64,000 bases of DNA. Source: JAKFWF01 sp963750535. GTDB taxonomy: Bacteria > Pseudomonadota > Alphaproteobacteria > Rhizobiales > Hyphomicrobiaceae. The stretch spans positions 1 through 64,000 of the forward strand of contig CAVVRF010000002.1 of NCBI GenBank assembly GCA_963750535.1, given 5' to 3'. The translations under genes and the position numbers were made by a program. How positions within the stretch are numbered: the first letter of the stretch is position 1; each line of letters starts with the position of its first letter. The notes beneath the pieces were generated by a model. That model made no database searches. It was given only the letters and a program-made list of their open reading frames with translations, and was not told where the DNA came from. Of the stretch, positions 34,908-44,927 are shown piece after piece.

Positions 34908-36407
34908 ATGTTTCCGAAGCCGCGCGCCGACCTGAAGCCGAATACCGCCGATTTCGAGCGCCTGCCGCTCGTGAAGCCGACCGGCTTCCGGGAATATGAC
35001 GCGCGCTGGCTGTTCCCGCAGGAAATCAACCTGATGGGTCTCAATGCCATCGGCCTCGGCCTCGCCACCCTGTTCGCCGAGCGCGGGGTGCCGAAGCGCT
35101 TCGTCGTCGGCCATGATTTCCGCTGGTACTCAGGCAGCGTCAAGCAGGCGCTGATCACCGGGCTGCTCGCCGGCGGCGCCGAGGTCCACGACATCGGGCT
35201 CGCCCTGTCGCCGATGGCCTACTACGCCCAGTTCGCGCTCGACGTCGAGGGCGTCGCGATGGTCACGGCAAGCCACAACGACAACGGCTGGACCGGCATC
35301 AAGATGGGCATGAACCGGCCGATGACGTTCGGTCCGGATGAAATGACGGCGCTGAAGGACATCGTGCTCAATGGCCGCTCGCAGACCCGGGTCGGCGGCC
35401 GCTACATCTTCGTCGAGAATTTCGCCGACAAGTACATCGCGTCGCTGACCGACCGGCCGAAGCTGAAGCGCAAGCTGCGGGTGGTGGCGGCGTGCGGCAA
35501 CGGCACCGCCGGCGCCTTCGCGCCGCAGGTGCTGTCGGCGGTCGGCTGCGAGGTGATCCCGCTCGACGTCGAGCTCGACCATTCGTTCCCGCGCTACAAT
35601 CCCAACCCCGAGGACATGAAGATGCTGCATGCGATCGCCGATGCGGTCGTCAAGCACAAGGCCGACGTCGGGCTTGGCTTTGACGGCGACGGCGACCGCT
35701 GCGGCGTGGTCGACAACGAGGGCAATGAGATCTTCGCCGACAAGGTCGGCGTCATGCTCGCCCGCGACCTGTCAGCAATTCACAAGAACGCCAAGTTCGT
35801 GGCCGACGTGAAATCGACCGGGTTGTTCATCACCGATCCGGTGCTGAAGGCCAACGGCGCCACCACCACCTATTGGAAGACCGGCCACAGCTACATGAAG
35901 CGCCACACGCACGAGGTGAAGGCGCTGGTCGGCTTCGAGAAGTCTGGGCACTTCTTCTTCCAGCCGCCACTCGGACGCGGCTACGATGACGGGCTGATCG
36001 CCGGCCTCGCCGTGTGCGACATGCTCGATCGCTCCGGCGGCCGCACGATGGCCGAGTTGCAGCGCGCACTGCCAAAGACCTGGCAGTCGCCGACCATGTC
36101 GCCGCACTGCGGCGACGAGGTGAAGTACGGGGTCGTGGACCGCATCATTGCCCATTACAAGGGGCAGGCCGAAGCCGGCGCCAGGATCGCCGGGCAGAAG
36201 ATCCGCGACCTCGTCACCGTGAACGGCGTCCGGGTGACGCTCGAGGACGGCACCTGGGGTCTCGTCCGCGCCTCCTCGAACAAGCCCGAGCTGGTCGTGG
36301 TCGTCGAAAGCCCGGTGTCGGAGGCGAACATGCGCGCCATCTTCGCCGACATCGACGGTCAATTGTCGAAGTGCCCCGAGGTCGGCGCATATAATCAGAA
36401 GCTCTGA
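34908..36407 (+). CDS. Phosphomannomutase/phosphoglucomutase
   Basis: 499-aa alpha-D-phosphohexomutase. Domains in order with the catalytic serine loop MVTASHNDNGWTGIKMG (near residue 125), the metal loop GLGFDGDGDRCGVVD (near 260), sugar-binding VGFEKSGHFFF, and the phosphate-binding tail RASSNKPELVVVVES. It interconverts hexose 6- and 1-phosphates and so feeds GDP-mannose or UDP-glucose synthesis for the polysaccharide locus 4 kb downstream. It is monocistronic, with a convergent hydantoinase gene 38 bp after it. Confidence 0.92.
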   Translation: MFPKPRADLKPNTADFERLPLVKPTGFREYDARWLFPQEINLMGLNAIGLGLATLFAERGVPKRFVVGHDFRWYSGSVKQALITGLLAGGAEVHDIGLALSPMAYYAQFALDVEGVAMVTASHNDNGWTGIKMGMNRPMTFGPDEMTALKDIVLNGRSQTRVGGRYIFVENFADKYIASLTDRPKLKRKLRVVAACGNGTAGAFAPQVLSAVGCEVIPLDVELDHSFPRYNPNPEDMKMLHAIADAVVKHKADVGLGFDGDGDRCGVVDNEGNEIFADKVGVMLARDLSAIHKNAKFVADVKSTGLFITDPVLKANGATTTYWKTGHSYMKRHTHEVKALVGFEKSGHFFFQPPLGRGYDDGLIAGLAVCDMLDRSGGRTMAELQRALPKTWQSPTMSPHCGDEVKYGVVDRIIAHYKGQAEAGARIAGQKIRDLVTVNGVRVTLEDGTWGLVRASSNKPELVVVVESPVSEANMRAIFADIDGQLSKCPEVGAYNQKL

Positions 36408-36445
36408 CCGAGCCGGCGGCGGCCGACACTAGCCATCGGACCGGC

Positions 36446-38074
36446 TCACGGGCCGACGAGATCGTTCTCAAGATCGCGGGCGATCGCCGCCGGATCGCGT
36501 TGCGCGGGATCGCCCATGCCGCCGCCACCCGAGGTCTCGATGACCAGCCGCTCGCCGACCGGTATCGTCTGCGTGCCCTTGCCCTTCAGCAGCTTGCCTG
36601 ATTTCAAGCACGCCCGGCCGGCCGCGCCGTTGCCGCCGCCGTCGCGCCCGCGCGGCGGGAAGTCGATGCGGTCGAAGGCGGCGAGCAGCTCGAACGGCTG
36701 GCCGATGCCGCTCTCGATCTCGATAACCTGGCCGAGCCCGCCGCGGGTGCGCCCGACGCCGCCCGAATTCCGGCGGTACTCCTTGCGCCAGAAGATCAGC
36801 GGCATGATCTGCTCGGCGATCTCGACCGGCGTGCCCTTGACGCCCGACGGATAGGCGGTGGTCGACAATCCGTCGCCGTGCGGGCGGGCGCCGGTGCCGC
36901 CGTTCGAGGTGAAGGTGGTGGCGAAGCCGTAGTTGCCGGTGTCGTCGTCGGCAAGGCGGCCGCGCAGCGTGATGTTCCACAGGCACGAGGTGCCCTCGGC
37001 CGGCACCCGGTCCGGCACCGCCTGCCGCAGGCAGCCGAACACCATGTCGGGCAGCATCTGGCCGGTGATGTGCCGGGCAAGCACCGCCGCCGGCTTCTGG
37101 GCGTTGAGGATCGTGCCTTCCGGCGCCGTCACGACGTAGGGCGACAGCGAGCCGGCGTTGTTCGGCACCCGCGGCGCCACCACGCAGGCGAGGCCGAACA
37201 CCGTATAGGCGGTGGTGTAGGCCAGCGGCACGTTGATGCCGCGCCGCGCGGCCGGGCTGGTGCCGGCATAGTCGACGGCAATACCGCCGTCGCCGACCGT
37301 GACCTTGGCAACGAGCTCGATCGGGCTGTCGTAGCCGTCGATCGTCATCGCGTTCGACCACGAGCCCTTGGGAAGCTTCGCGATCTCGGCCAGCACGGCA
37401 GCGCGCGACTTGTCGCAGATGTGGTCGGCCAGGATCTCGAGATCGTCGAGCTTGAACTCGTCCATCATGCGATAGAGCCGTTCGGCGCCGACCTCGTTGC
37501 AGTTGGCGAGCGAATAGACATCGCCGATGGTGTCGACCGGGGTTCGCGTGTTCGCCCGGATCATCCCCATCAGGGTCTCGTTGGCCTTGCCTTCCTCGAA
37601 CAGCTTGAGGAACGGGATGTAGAGGCCTTCCATGAACACGTCGGTGGCGTCGGGGCCGAAGCCGATGCCGCCGATGTCCATCAGATGCGAGGTGCACGAG
37701 AACAGGCCGATCAGCCGGCCATTGCGGAAGCACGGCGTCGTCACAACGAAATCGTTGAGGTGGCCGGTGCCCATCCACGGATCGTTGGTGATGTAGACGT
37801 CACCCGGCTTCATCGTCCCGGCCGGGAAGTGCCGCAGGAAGTGCTCGACCGACAGCGCCATCGAGTTGACGTGGCCCGGCGTGCCGGTGACGGCCTGCGC
37901 CAGCATGCGGCCGCGGGGATCGAAGATGCCGGCGGAGAGATCACCGGCCTCGCGCACGATCGAGGAGAACGCAGTGCGCAGCAGCACCTGCGCTTGCTCC
38001 TCGACGACGGCAATGAGCCGGTCCCACATGATCTGCAGCTCGATGGCGGAATACGACTTGGAGCCCTTTGCCAT
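36446..38074 (-). CDS. hyuB: Hydantoinase B/oxoprolinase family subunit
   Basis: 542 aa. HyuB signature from the start: IMWDRLIAVVEEQAQVLLRT, FSSIVREAGDLSAGIFDP, GTPGHVNSMALSVEHFL, GDVYITNDPWMGTGHLNDF and the glycine-rich end VIETSGGGGMGDP. It pairs with HyuA (three bases upstream) as in N-methylhydantoinase, 5-oxoprolinase and acetophenone or acetone carboxylases. No third carboxylase subunit is present, favouring an ATP-dependent amide-ring hydrolase. Confidence 0.92.
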   Translation of the reverse strand: MAKGSKSYSAIELQIMWDRLIAVVEEQAQVLLRTAFSSIVREAGDLSAGIFDPRGRMLAQAVTGTPGHVNSMALSVEHFLRHFPAGTMKPGDVYITNDPWMGTGHLNDFVVTTPCFRNGRLIGLFSCTSHLMDIGGIGFGPDATDVFMEGLYIPFLKLFEEGKANETLMGMIRANTRTPVDTIGDVYSLANCNEVGAERLYRMMDEFKLDDLEILADHICDKSRAAVLAEIAKLPKGSWSNAMTIDGYDSPIELVAKVTVGDGGIAVDYAGTSPAARRGINVPLAYTTAYTVFGLACVVAPRVPNNAGSLSPYVVTAPEGTILNAQKPAAVLARHITGQMLPDMVFGCLRQAVPDRVPAEGTSCLWNITLRGRLADDDTGNYGFATTFTSNGGTGARPHGDGLSTTAYPSGVKGTPVEIAEQIMPLIFWRKEYRRNSGGVGRTRGGLGQVIEIESGIGQPFELLAAFDRIDFPPRGRDGGGNGAAGRACLKSGKLLKGKGTQTIPVGERLVIETSGGGGMGDPAQRDPAAIARDLENDLVGP

Positions 38075-38077
38075 CGC

Positions 38078-40178
38078 TCAAATCCCCTTCGCGGTCAGGA
38101 CCAGTGCGCCGCCCATGTCGACATGCACCTTGAATTTCGGCGTGACGACGGTCGACGTGCCGTCCTCGACCACCACTGCCGGGCCGTCGAAGCTCATGCC
38201 CGGCTCGAGCGTGTCGCGCAGGTAGACCGGCGCCTCGGCCCAGCGCTTGGCGGCGCTGTCGTAGACCCGGCGGGCACCGGCCGGCCTCGCGCCCGCCTTC
38301 GCCGCCGCCGCCGGCAGCACCGCCGGCACCTCCTCCCGGGTCGTCACCAGCACGCTCCAGCTCATGATCTCGATGATCGCGTTCGGGATGTGGCGAGCAA
38401 ACAGCCGGCGATACTCGGCCTCGAACGCCTCGCGCAGCGACGCCACGTCGGCGGCGGCGAGCGCACGATCGGGAAGGGCAACCGCGATCTCGTGGCCCTG
38501 ACCGAGATAGCGCATGTTGGCGTGCCGCGTCGCCTCGAGCGGACGGCCGCCTGCCGCCGATCTGGCGAGCCCCTGCGCCTCGCTCGTCATTTCGTCGAGA
38601 ACGCCAGTTGCGGTGGCGGCATCGAAGCGGTCGAGCCGCATGTGCCGGGAGCGGACCAGCTCGTAGGCGGCGGGCGCGCGCAGGAAGCCGACCGCCGAGC
38701 CGACGCCGGCATCGGCCGGCACGATCACCCGTGTGATGCCGAGCTTCTCGGCGAGACGGGCGGCATGCAGCGGCGCGGCGCCGCCGAAGGCGATCAGCGT
38801 GCGCCCGGCGATGTCGGTGCCACGCTCGACGGCGTGCACACGGGCGGCGTTGGCCATGTTCTCGTCGACGATCTCGGCGACGCCATAGGCGGATTGCAAT
38901 GCGTCCATCTCGAGTGGCTTGCCGATCCGGGCGGCCAGCACCTCGCCCGACCTCGCCACATCGAGCGCGATCGAGCCGCCGGCGAAGTGTGCGGGATCGA
39001 TCTTGCCCAGCGCCACGTCGGCATCGGTGACGGTCGGCTCGGTACCGCCGCGGCCGTAGCAGGCCGGGCCCGGCTCGGAACCGGCGCTGCGCGGGCCGAC
39101 CTGGATGCGGTGCAATGCGTCGACCGAGGCGATCGAGCCGCCGCCGGCGCCGATCTCGACCATCTCGATCACCGGTATGCGCACCGGCAGGCCGCTGCCC
39201 TTCATGAATCGGGCGGAGCGGTCGACCTCGAAGGTGCGTGATTTCAACGGCCGGCCGTCGTCGATCAGGCAGATCTTGGCGGTGGTGCCGCCCATGTCGA
39301 ACGAGAAGATCGCGTTCTCGCTGCGCTCGGCCGCAATGTGCGCTGCGAGGATGGCGCCGCCCGCCGGGCCGGACTCGACGAGCCGCACCGGAAATCGGAT
39401 CGCCGTATCGAGACTGGCAAGGCTGCCGCCCGAGGTGATCAGGTGGATTGGCGCCTTCGACGCCCTTCTGCCGGAATGCGGCATCGAGCCGGCCGAGGTA
39501 GCCTGCCATCAGCGGCTGCACGTAGGCGTTGGCGACCACCGTCGAGGTGCGCTCGTACTCGCGCGCCTCGGGTGCCACCTCCGAACCGAGCGAAATGCTC
39601 ACTCCCGGACATTCCTCGGCGACGATGGCGCCGATCCGCTGCTCGTGCGCCGGATTGGCATAGCCGTGCATGAGCACGATGGCGACGGCCTCGACCTGCG
39701 CCGCAGCGATCCGCTTCGCCACCGCGCGCGTGGCATCGACATCGAGGGCGAGGCGCACCGCGCCGTGCACGTCGACGCGCTCGGGCACCGTGTACCTGAG
39801 CCTGCGTGGCACCAGCACCTTCGGCCGCTCGATGAACACGTCATACTGGTCGAAGCGGCCCTCGTCGGCGATTTCGAGGCTGTCGCGGAAGCCTTCGGTC
39901 GCGATCAGCGCGGTCCTGGCGCCCTTGCGCTCGATGATGGCGTTGGTCGCCAGCGTCGTGCCGTGCACGAGCACGGCGATGTCGGCAAACGCGAGCCCGG
40001 CACGCTTCAGTGCCGCCGCCGTGCCGCTGAGCACGGCCTCTTCCGGGGCCTTGTGGGTCGTGAGCACCTTCGCGGTGATCCGCCCCTTCGGCGTGTCGAG
40101 CACGATATCCGTGAATGTACCGCCGATATCAGCGGCCAATCGCACTGCTTCGTCACCTGCCACGTTGATCCTCGTCAC
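38078..40178 (-). CDS. hyuA: Hydantoinase A/oxoprolinase family subunit, frameshifted
   Basis: ATP-binding partner of HyuB, of the ASKHA fold. N-terminal part: RLAADIGGTFTDIVLDTPKG, LVHGTTLATNAIIERKGA, SLGSEVAPEAREYERTSTVV. C-terminal part in a second frame: LITSGGSLASLDTAIRFPV, ESGPAGGAILAAHIAA, FDMGGTTAKICLIDDG, IGAGGGSIASVD, AFGGAAPLHAARLAEKLG. The frames join near 39462-39475 after one base is removed (QKGV-KAPIHLI), giving 699 aa, the usual size. GTG start at 40178. Operon with hyuB. Confidence 0.9.
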
Positions 40179-40463
40179 ATGCTCGGTCGCCGGGAGGCGA
40201 ACCTACAAGAGGGCGACAGAGCAGACCAGCCGCGCCCCGCGCATAGCCATACGCACGACAACGAGTGCCGGTCGGCCACGGGACACCGGTTCATGATCGG
40301 TTGACCAATTTGTCACCATTTGACCTCATATTGGACACAACGAGCTTGCAAGGCTGCTTTTTTCATGCCGCGTCAAAATTTGTGCTTGTCAACAGACGAA
40401 CGGTTCAACTACGGCTCTTGATATTGCTTTTTTACAGTTGATATTGGTTGCGCAGGGGGCTTG

Positions 40464-42410
40464 ATGGCGAATTTCAGACTGCATCGAACACACCTGATCC
40501 GCGGCGCCGTCGTTGCTCACGATATGGGCGCCGCAGGATTGGCGCTTGGCCTCGGGCTGTCGTTGCGCCTCGGACAGATGCCCGGCACCGAGTATTTCCT
40601 GCCAATTCTTGCCTTCATGGCGATTGCCGCGGTCATCGGCTACGTCTGCGGCCTCAACAGTGGCGTCTGGCGCTACGCGTCGCTGTCGGACCTCGAGGCT
40701 GTGGTAAAGACGGCGACGTTTACGGTGCTCTCGTTCTCGCTGCTGCTGTTTCTCGTCAATCGGCTCGACATGATGCCGCGGGCGTCGATCGTGATCGGCT
40801 GGGGCGCAATGATCCTGGCATTGAGCGGACCACGACTGGCCTATCGCCTTATTCGCAACCGGCGCACAAACCAGCGCAACGACCACCGCCGCAATGTGCT
40901 GTTGCTCGGTGCCTCCGGCAACGCGGAGTATTTCCTCAAGGCGATCGGAGAGCGGCACGACCTGCCCTACCGGGTGCTCGGCCTGATCGACGACCGCGAC
41001 CGTCGCACCGGACTGTCGATCCGCGGCCACCGCGTGCTGGGCACCGCCACGGATCTTGACGCCGTGATCGAGAAGCTGGCGCAGCGTGGGCTTGCGGCCG
41101 AGGCGCTGGTCCTGACCAACACCCAGGCCGTCCGCGGCGACCAGAGCTTCGATCTCGTCGCCGAGGCGGCGAAGCGGCACGGGCTCAAGTTGCTGCGCCT
41201 GCCTGAGCTCAATGACCTGCAAGGCGGTGGGGAGCGGTCGGCGGCGGCGCTCGCACCGCAGCCGATCGCCATCGAGGATCTGCTGCCGCGACGCGTCGTC
41301 AAGTTGAACAAGGACAAGGTGGGAGAGCTGGTGCTCGGCTCGACCGTTCTGGTGACGGGCGCCGGCGGATCGATCGGCTCCGAGCTTTGCCGCCAGTTGC
41401 TGAGCCTGGAACCGAAGCGGCTGGTCCTGCTCGATAGCAGCGAGTATCTCCTGTACGCCATCGGCAGCGAGCTGTCGCGAAATGCGGGCGCCACACAGAT
41501 CGTTCCGCGCCTCGGTAATGTGCGCAATCGAAACCAGATCCGCGCCCTGTTCGAGGAGCAGCAACCAGAGATCGTATTCCACGCGGCTGCGCTGAAGCAC
41601 GTGCCGATCGTGGAGGACCAGCCGCTCGAAGGCCTCAATACCAACGTGCTGGGTACGCGCAACGTCGCCGACGCAGCGCTGAGCGTGAATGCCAAGGCCA
41701 TGGTGCTGATCTCGACCGACAAGGCGGTGAACCCCACCAACGTCATGGGGGCGAGCAAGCGGATGGCCGAGTCGTACTGCCAATCCCTCGACGTCGCCGG
41801 CCGCACCCACTTCGTGACCGTGCGCTTCGGCAACGTGCTCGGATCGGCCGGGTCGGTGGTCCCGCTGTTCGAGAAGCAGATCCGCGCCGGCGGCCCGGTG
41901 ACTGTCACGCATCCCGAGATCGAGCGCTATTTCATGACCATCCCGGAGGCCGCCCAGCTGGTGCTGCACGCAACCATGCACGGCGTCGGCGCCACGGACG
42001 ATCGCGGCCAGATCTTCGTCCTCGACATGGGACGCCCGGTCAAGATCGTCGATGTGGCGCGCAAGATGATCCGGCTGGCCGGATTCGAGCCGGAGCAGGA
42101 GATCAAGATCGAGTTCGTCGGCTTGCGCCCCGGCGAGAAGATGCACGAGGAGCTGTTCCACGCGAGCATGGAGCTGGTCGCCACCAGCATGGACGGCGTG
42201 CTGTCGTCAGCGTCAAAGCGGCTGTTCAACCATGCCGACATTTCCGACATGTTCGACGAGCTTGCCGCGGCAATCGCTGACAATGACATCGGCGCCGGGT
42301 TGCAGATCGTCAAGCGGATGGTGCCGGAGTACGTCACCGACGAGCGGCTGGCATCCTTTCTGAAGGCAGCGCCGGCGCTGCGCCTCGTGGCGACGAAAGA
42401 GCCCGCCTGA
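40464..42410 (+). CDS. CapD/FlaA1-type UDP-sugar 4,6-dehydratase, membrane-bound
   Basis: 648 aa: four N-terminal membrane helices, a first Rossmann-like CoA-binding-type domain (RRNVLLLGASGNAEYFLKAI) and a catalytic SDR domain with VTGAGGSIGSELCRQLL (near residue 298). The usual catalytic YxxxK is replaced by MGASKRMAE after STDKAVNPTN, typical of WbpM/PglF/CapD. These make UDP-4-keto-6-deoxy-HexNAc, the first step to bacillosamine, QuiNAc or FucNAc for capsule, O-antigen or glycan primers. Together with the sugar transferase next door it forms an initiation module. Confidence 0.92.
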   Translation: MANFRLHRTHLIRGAVVAHDMGAAGLALGLGLSLRLGQMPGTEYFLPILAFMAIAAVIGYVCGLNSGVWRYASLSDLEAVVKTATFTVLSFSLLLFLVNRLDMMPRASIVIGWGAMILALSGPRLAYRLIRNRRTNQRNDHRRNVLLLGASGNAEYFLKAIGERHDLPYRVLGLIDDRDRRTGLSIRGHRVLGTATDLDAVIEKLAQRGLAAEALVLTNTQAVRGDQSFDLVAEAAKRHGLKLLRLPELNDLQGGGERSAAALAPQPIAIEDLLPRRVVKLNKDKVGELVLGSTVLVTGAGGSIGSELCRQLLSLEPKRLVLLDSSEYLLYAIGSELSRNAGATQIVPRLGNVRNRNQIRALFEEQQPEIVFHAAALKHVPIVEDQPLEGLNTNVLGTRNVADAALSVNAKAMVLISTDKAVNPTNVMGASKRMAESYCQSLDVAGRTHFVTVRFGNVLGSAGSVVPLFEKQIRAGGPVTVTHPEIERYFMTIPEAAQLVLHATMHGVGATDDRGQIFVLDMGRPVKIVDVARKMIRLAGFEPEQEIKIEFVGLRPGEKMHEELFHASMELVATSMDGVLSSASKRLFNHADISDMFDELAAAIADNDIGAGLQIVKRMVPEYVTDERLASFLKAAPALRLVATKEPA

Positions 42411-42466
42411 GCATTGGACGAGCGACCGGACGGCCGGTCGGCAGGCGGGCGCCGATCATGCCGGAG

Positions 42467-43036
42467 CTAGGACCGGGCCTTGCCGGATACGTGGTCCATG
42501 CCGATGCCCCTGCCGAGCACGGTCGCGATCAGCAGCCGCAGGTCGCCAGCGAAGCTGGCGCTGCCGACATACTCGGCATCGACCGCCGCCAGGCGCTCGG
42601 GATCGGACATGTCGATGCCTCGGACCTGGGCCAATCCGGTGATCCCTGGGCGGACATCGAGAACGCCGAGCCGCTTGCGCGCCTCGATCAGCGCCCCCTG
42701 GCTCGGCAGGCATGGCCGCGGCCCAACCAGGCTCATGTCACCGGTCACGACGTTGTACAGCTGCGGCAGCTCGTCGAGCTTGTACTTCCGCAGGATCCGG
42801 CCGAGAGGGGTGACGGCGGAGGCATGTGTCTCGTGGGTCGGCAGATGCCTGGTGTCGGCATGCATGGTCCGCAGCTTGTAGCAGGTGAACGTCCGCTCGC
42901 CGCGGCCGACCCGCGGTTGGGTGAACAGCGGGCTGCCCGGCGTTTCGGCGCGTATCGCCAGCATCGCCAGAAGTATCAGGGGCAATGATATCAGCAGACC
43001 GGCCAGTGACACGCCGATATCGAAGACTCGCTTCAT
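42467..43036 (-). CDS. Undecaprenyl-phosphate sugar-1-phosphate transferase
   Basis: 189-aa monotopic phosphoglycosyl transferase (bacterial sugar transferase family). Re-entrant helix at the start (MKRVFDIGVSLAGLLISLPL), then FTQPRVGRGERTFTCYKLRT, LRKYKLDELPQLYNVVTGDM and SLVGPRPCLP with the family's DE and PRP signature; RPGITGLAQVRG follows. It moves a sugar phosphate, possibly the CapD product, to the lipid carrier to begin a repeat unit. Start at 43036; GTG at 43051 is an alternative. Confidence 0.92.
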   Translation of the reverse strand: MKRVFDIGVSLAGLLISLPLILLAMLAIRAETPGSPLFTQPRVGRGERTFTCYKLRTMHADTRHLPTHETHASAVTPLGRILRKYKLDELPQLYNVVTGDMSLVGPRPCLPSQGALIEARKRLGVLDVRPGITGLAQVRGIDMSDPERLAAVDAEYVGSASFAGDLRLLIATVLGRGIGMDHVSGKARS

Positions 43037-43204
43037 GTCGCTGGTGCCCACCCACGATCAACCAAGTGAAGAAACGGCGGCTTCATAGTAAGTCACAACA
43101 CCGCGGCCGCAAGTCCACGACATCGGCCGGCACGGCGCGGGTGGGGCACGCAGGCAGCGGCCGCCATATATGCTCGAAGCGAGCGCAATTCGCGCACCCG
43201 CGTG

Positions 43205-44374
43205 TCAGGCGCGGCCACGCACGCGCGCCAGCATGGAGCTCACGGTATCCCGCACTGCCCTATCGGTGAAGCCCTCGATCACTCGTGCGCGCGCCGCCTG
43301 CCCCATTCGCGTTCGCAAGTCGGGATCCGTCATGAGCCGCTCCAGCGCGTCCGCAAGCGCGCCGGCGTCCCCGATCGGGACCACAATTCCTTCCACGCCG
43401 TCTCGCACGAAATGGCGACAACCGGGGACATCGCTTACGATCAACGGCCGCCCACACGCCGCAGCCTCCAGCATGGCCCTTGGCATTCCCTCGCGCTTGA
43501 GCGCGGGCAATACGAATATATCGCTTTGCCGCCAGATGCGCCGAACGTCCGGTTCAAATCCGCCGTATTCGACCCCGCTCTGCGCGGATAGGCCATCCGT
43601 GCTCTGCAACTGTGCCGGATCGAAATAGTCGCCCTTGACGCCGTCGGCCCGACCAAACAGCCTGATGCTGCCCTTCACGCCGCGCTCCCTCAAGATGCGG
43701 CCCGCTTCGATAAGCTCGTGCAAGCCCTTCGACAAGATCAGACGACCGACAAATGCCGCGATGGGAGCTTCGTTGGCGGGATCGGGGCAGGCCGTCATGA
43801 ATTCGGCATCGACACCGGCACCGCCCAGAACCGTAATCGGATGCTCCGTGCCCACCCCGCGGTCCTTGAGAAATTGCGCGTCCTCCGGGTTCTCGACGAA
43901 GACGGCCGACGTCGGCCAGCGCGAGGCGATACGCAGCGGCATCATCGCGACCGGGCGCAGCAGCCGCGCCACCGGGTCGTCGACGTCGCCGATGAAGCCG
44001 ATGCCGGTAATATGCATGAAGAAGGTCGGCCGTAGCCGCCGCAGCATCAATGCGCTGGCCGCCACGACATTGACCTGCGCTGCAATGCCGTGAACGTGAT
44101 CGGGTTGCAGCTCCGCCAGCAGATGGCCGAGGCGGCCGATGACACGCATCTGCACCAGAGGATTCGTGGCGACGCGCTGGAAGTCGAAGTGAATCGGCCG
44201 CGCGCCGAGGCTTTCAAGCTCGCCCGCATGATCCTTGAGGCGAGTTACGACATGGACCGTCTCGAATTGCCTGCAATAGTCCGCGATCAATCCCCTGAAA
44301 TGGGAGTTGGCAAACCAATCCTCGCTGACAAGGAATGCCGCTGATTTATTCGCGAATACTTTCCTGGGCGGCAT
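43205..44374 (-). CDS. Glycosyltransferase family 4 protein
   Basis: 389-aa GT-B enzyme. The N-domain covers VSEDWFANSHFRGLIADYC and PDHVHGIAAQVNVVAASAL; the C-domain has AFVGRLILSKGLHELIEAG, SDIFVLPALKREGMPRAMLE and the E-x7-E nucleotide-sugar site (REGMPRAMLEAAACGRPLI). The longer open frame to 44650 is non-coding; 44374 begins the recognisable domain. Separated by 168 bp from the sugar transferase and likely part of the same leftward unit, adding a sugar to the lipid-linked chain. Confidence 0.88.
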   Translation of the reverse strand: MPPRKVFANKSAAFLVSEDWFANSHFRGLIADYCRQFETVHVVTRLKDHAGELESLGARPIHFDFQRVATNPLVQMRVIGRLGHLLAELQPDHVHGIAAQVNVVAASALMLRRLRPTFFMHITGIGFIGDVDDPVARLLRPVAMMPLRIASRWPTSAVFVENPEDAQFLKDRGVGTEHPITVLGGAGVDAEFMTACPDPANEAPIAAFVGRLILSKGLHELIEAGRILRERGVKGSIRLFGRADGVKGDYFDPAQLQSTDGLSAQSGVEYGGFEPDVRRIWRQSDIFVLPALKREGMPRAMLEAAACGRPLIVSDVPGCRHFVRDGVEGIVVPIGDAGALADALERLMTDPDLRTRMGQAARARVIEGFTDRAVRDTVSSMLARVRGRA

Positions 44375-44927
44375 GTCGCATTCCATTGTCGCAATTTCGT
44401 ATCGTCCGAGCAGCAATACCTGGGCGGCTGGCCGACCTGGCAGCAATTCAATGCGCGGCTTGCGCATGTCTTCCCGGGCGTCGCCGGACCAGCACGCGTT
44501 CGCTCGCTTTTCGCTTGTCCACGATCTGCCGGCCACAGCCCCACTCGATGCCTGCCGCCCGTCGTCTTCCCGCGCGATCTGTAGGATATGGCCCCATGGA
44601 ATATTGAACGCCGTAATACCGCTGCCTCTCCTGCAATCACCATCTGCCAATCAAGGCGAGTCATTTTGCAAAAACCGCACATCGCCTGTGAATATCCTGC
44701 CGAAGCCATCGGGAAGCCCAAATTGAAGGGCGCGATGGCCGCCGCCGACGTCCTGGCTGCCGTCGTCGCCGTCGCGCGGGTGGTCCGGTCTGCGAAGCGG
44801 CGCGGCAACGCCCGGTGTATGGCACAGTCGCCGCCGTCGGACTAGTATCGCGGTCGGAGCATTCGGTGCGGGCAAGTCATATGTGCCCGCAGCAAGATAC
44901 GTTTATTGATCGGTGCGCGTTGAATTG
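44375..44927. other. Divergent intergenic region between two glycosyltransferases
   Basis: About 550 bp of mixed, partly lower-GC sequence. It should hold promoters for both glycosyltransferase genes. Open frames here have poor codon bias and no ribosome sites, and I see no RNA gene or repeat. Confidence 0.4.

Noticed and set aside
42423..42440. Seven-bp hairpin CGACCGG/CCGGTCG between convergent genes
   Set aside because: Short stem without T tail; common by chance at this GC content, so not called a terminator.
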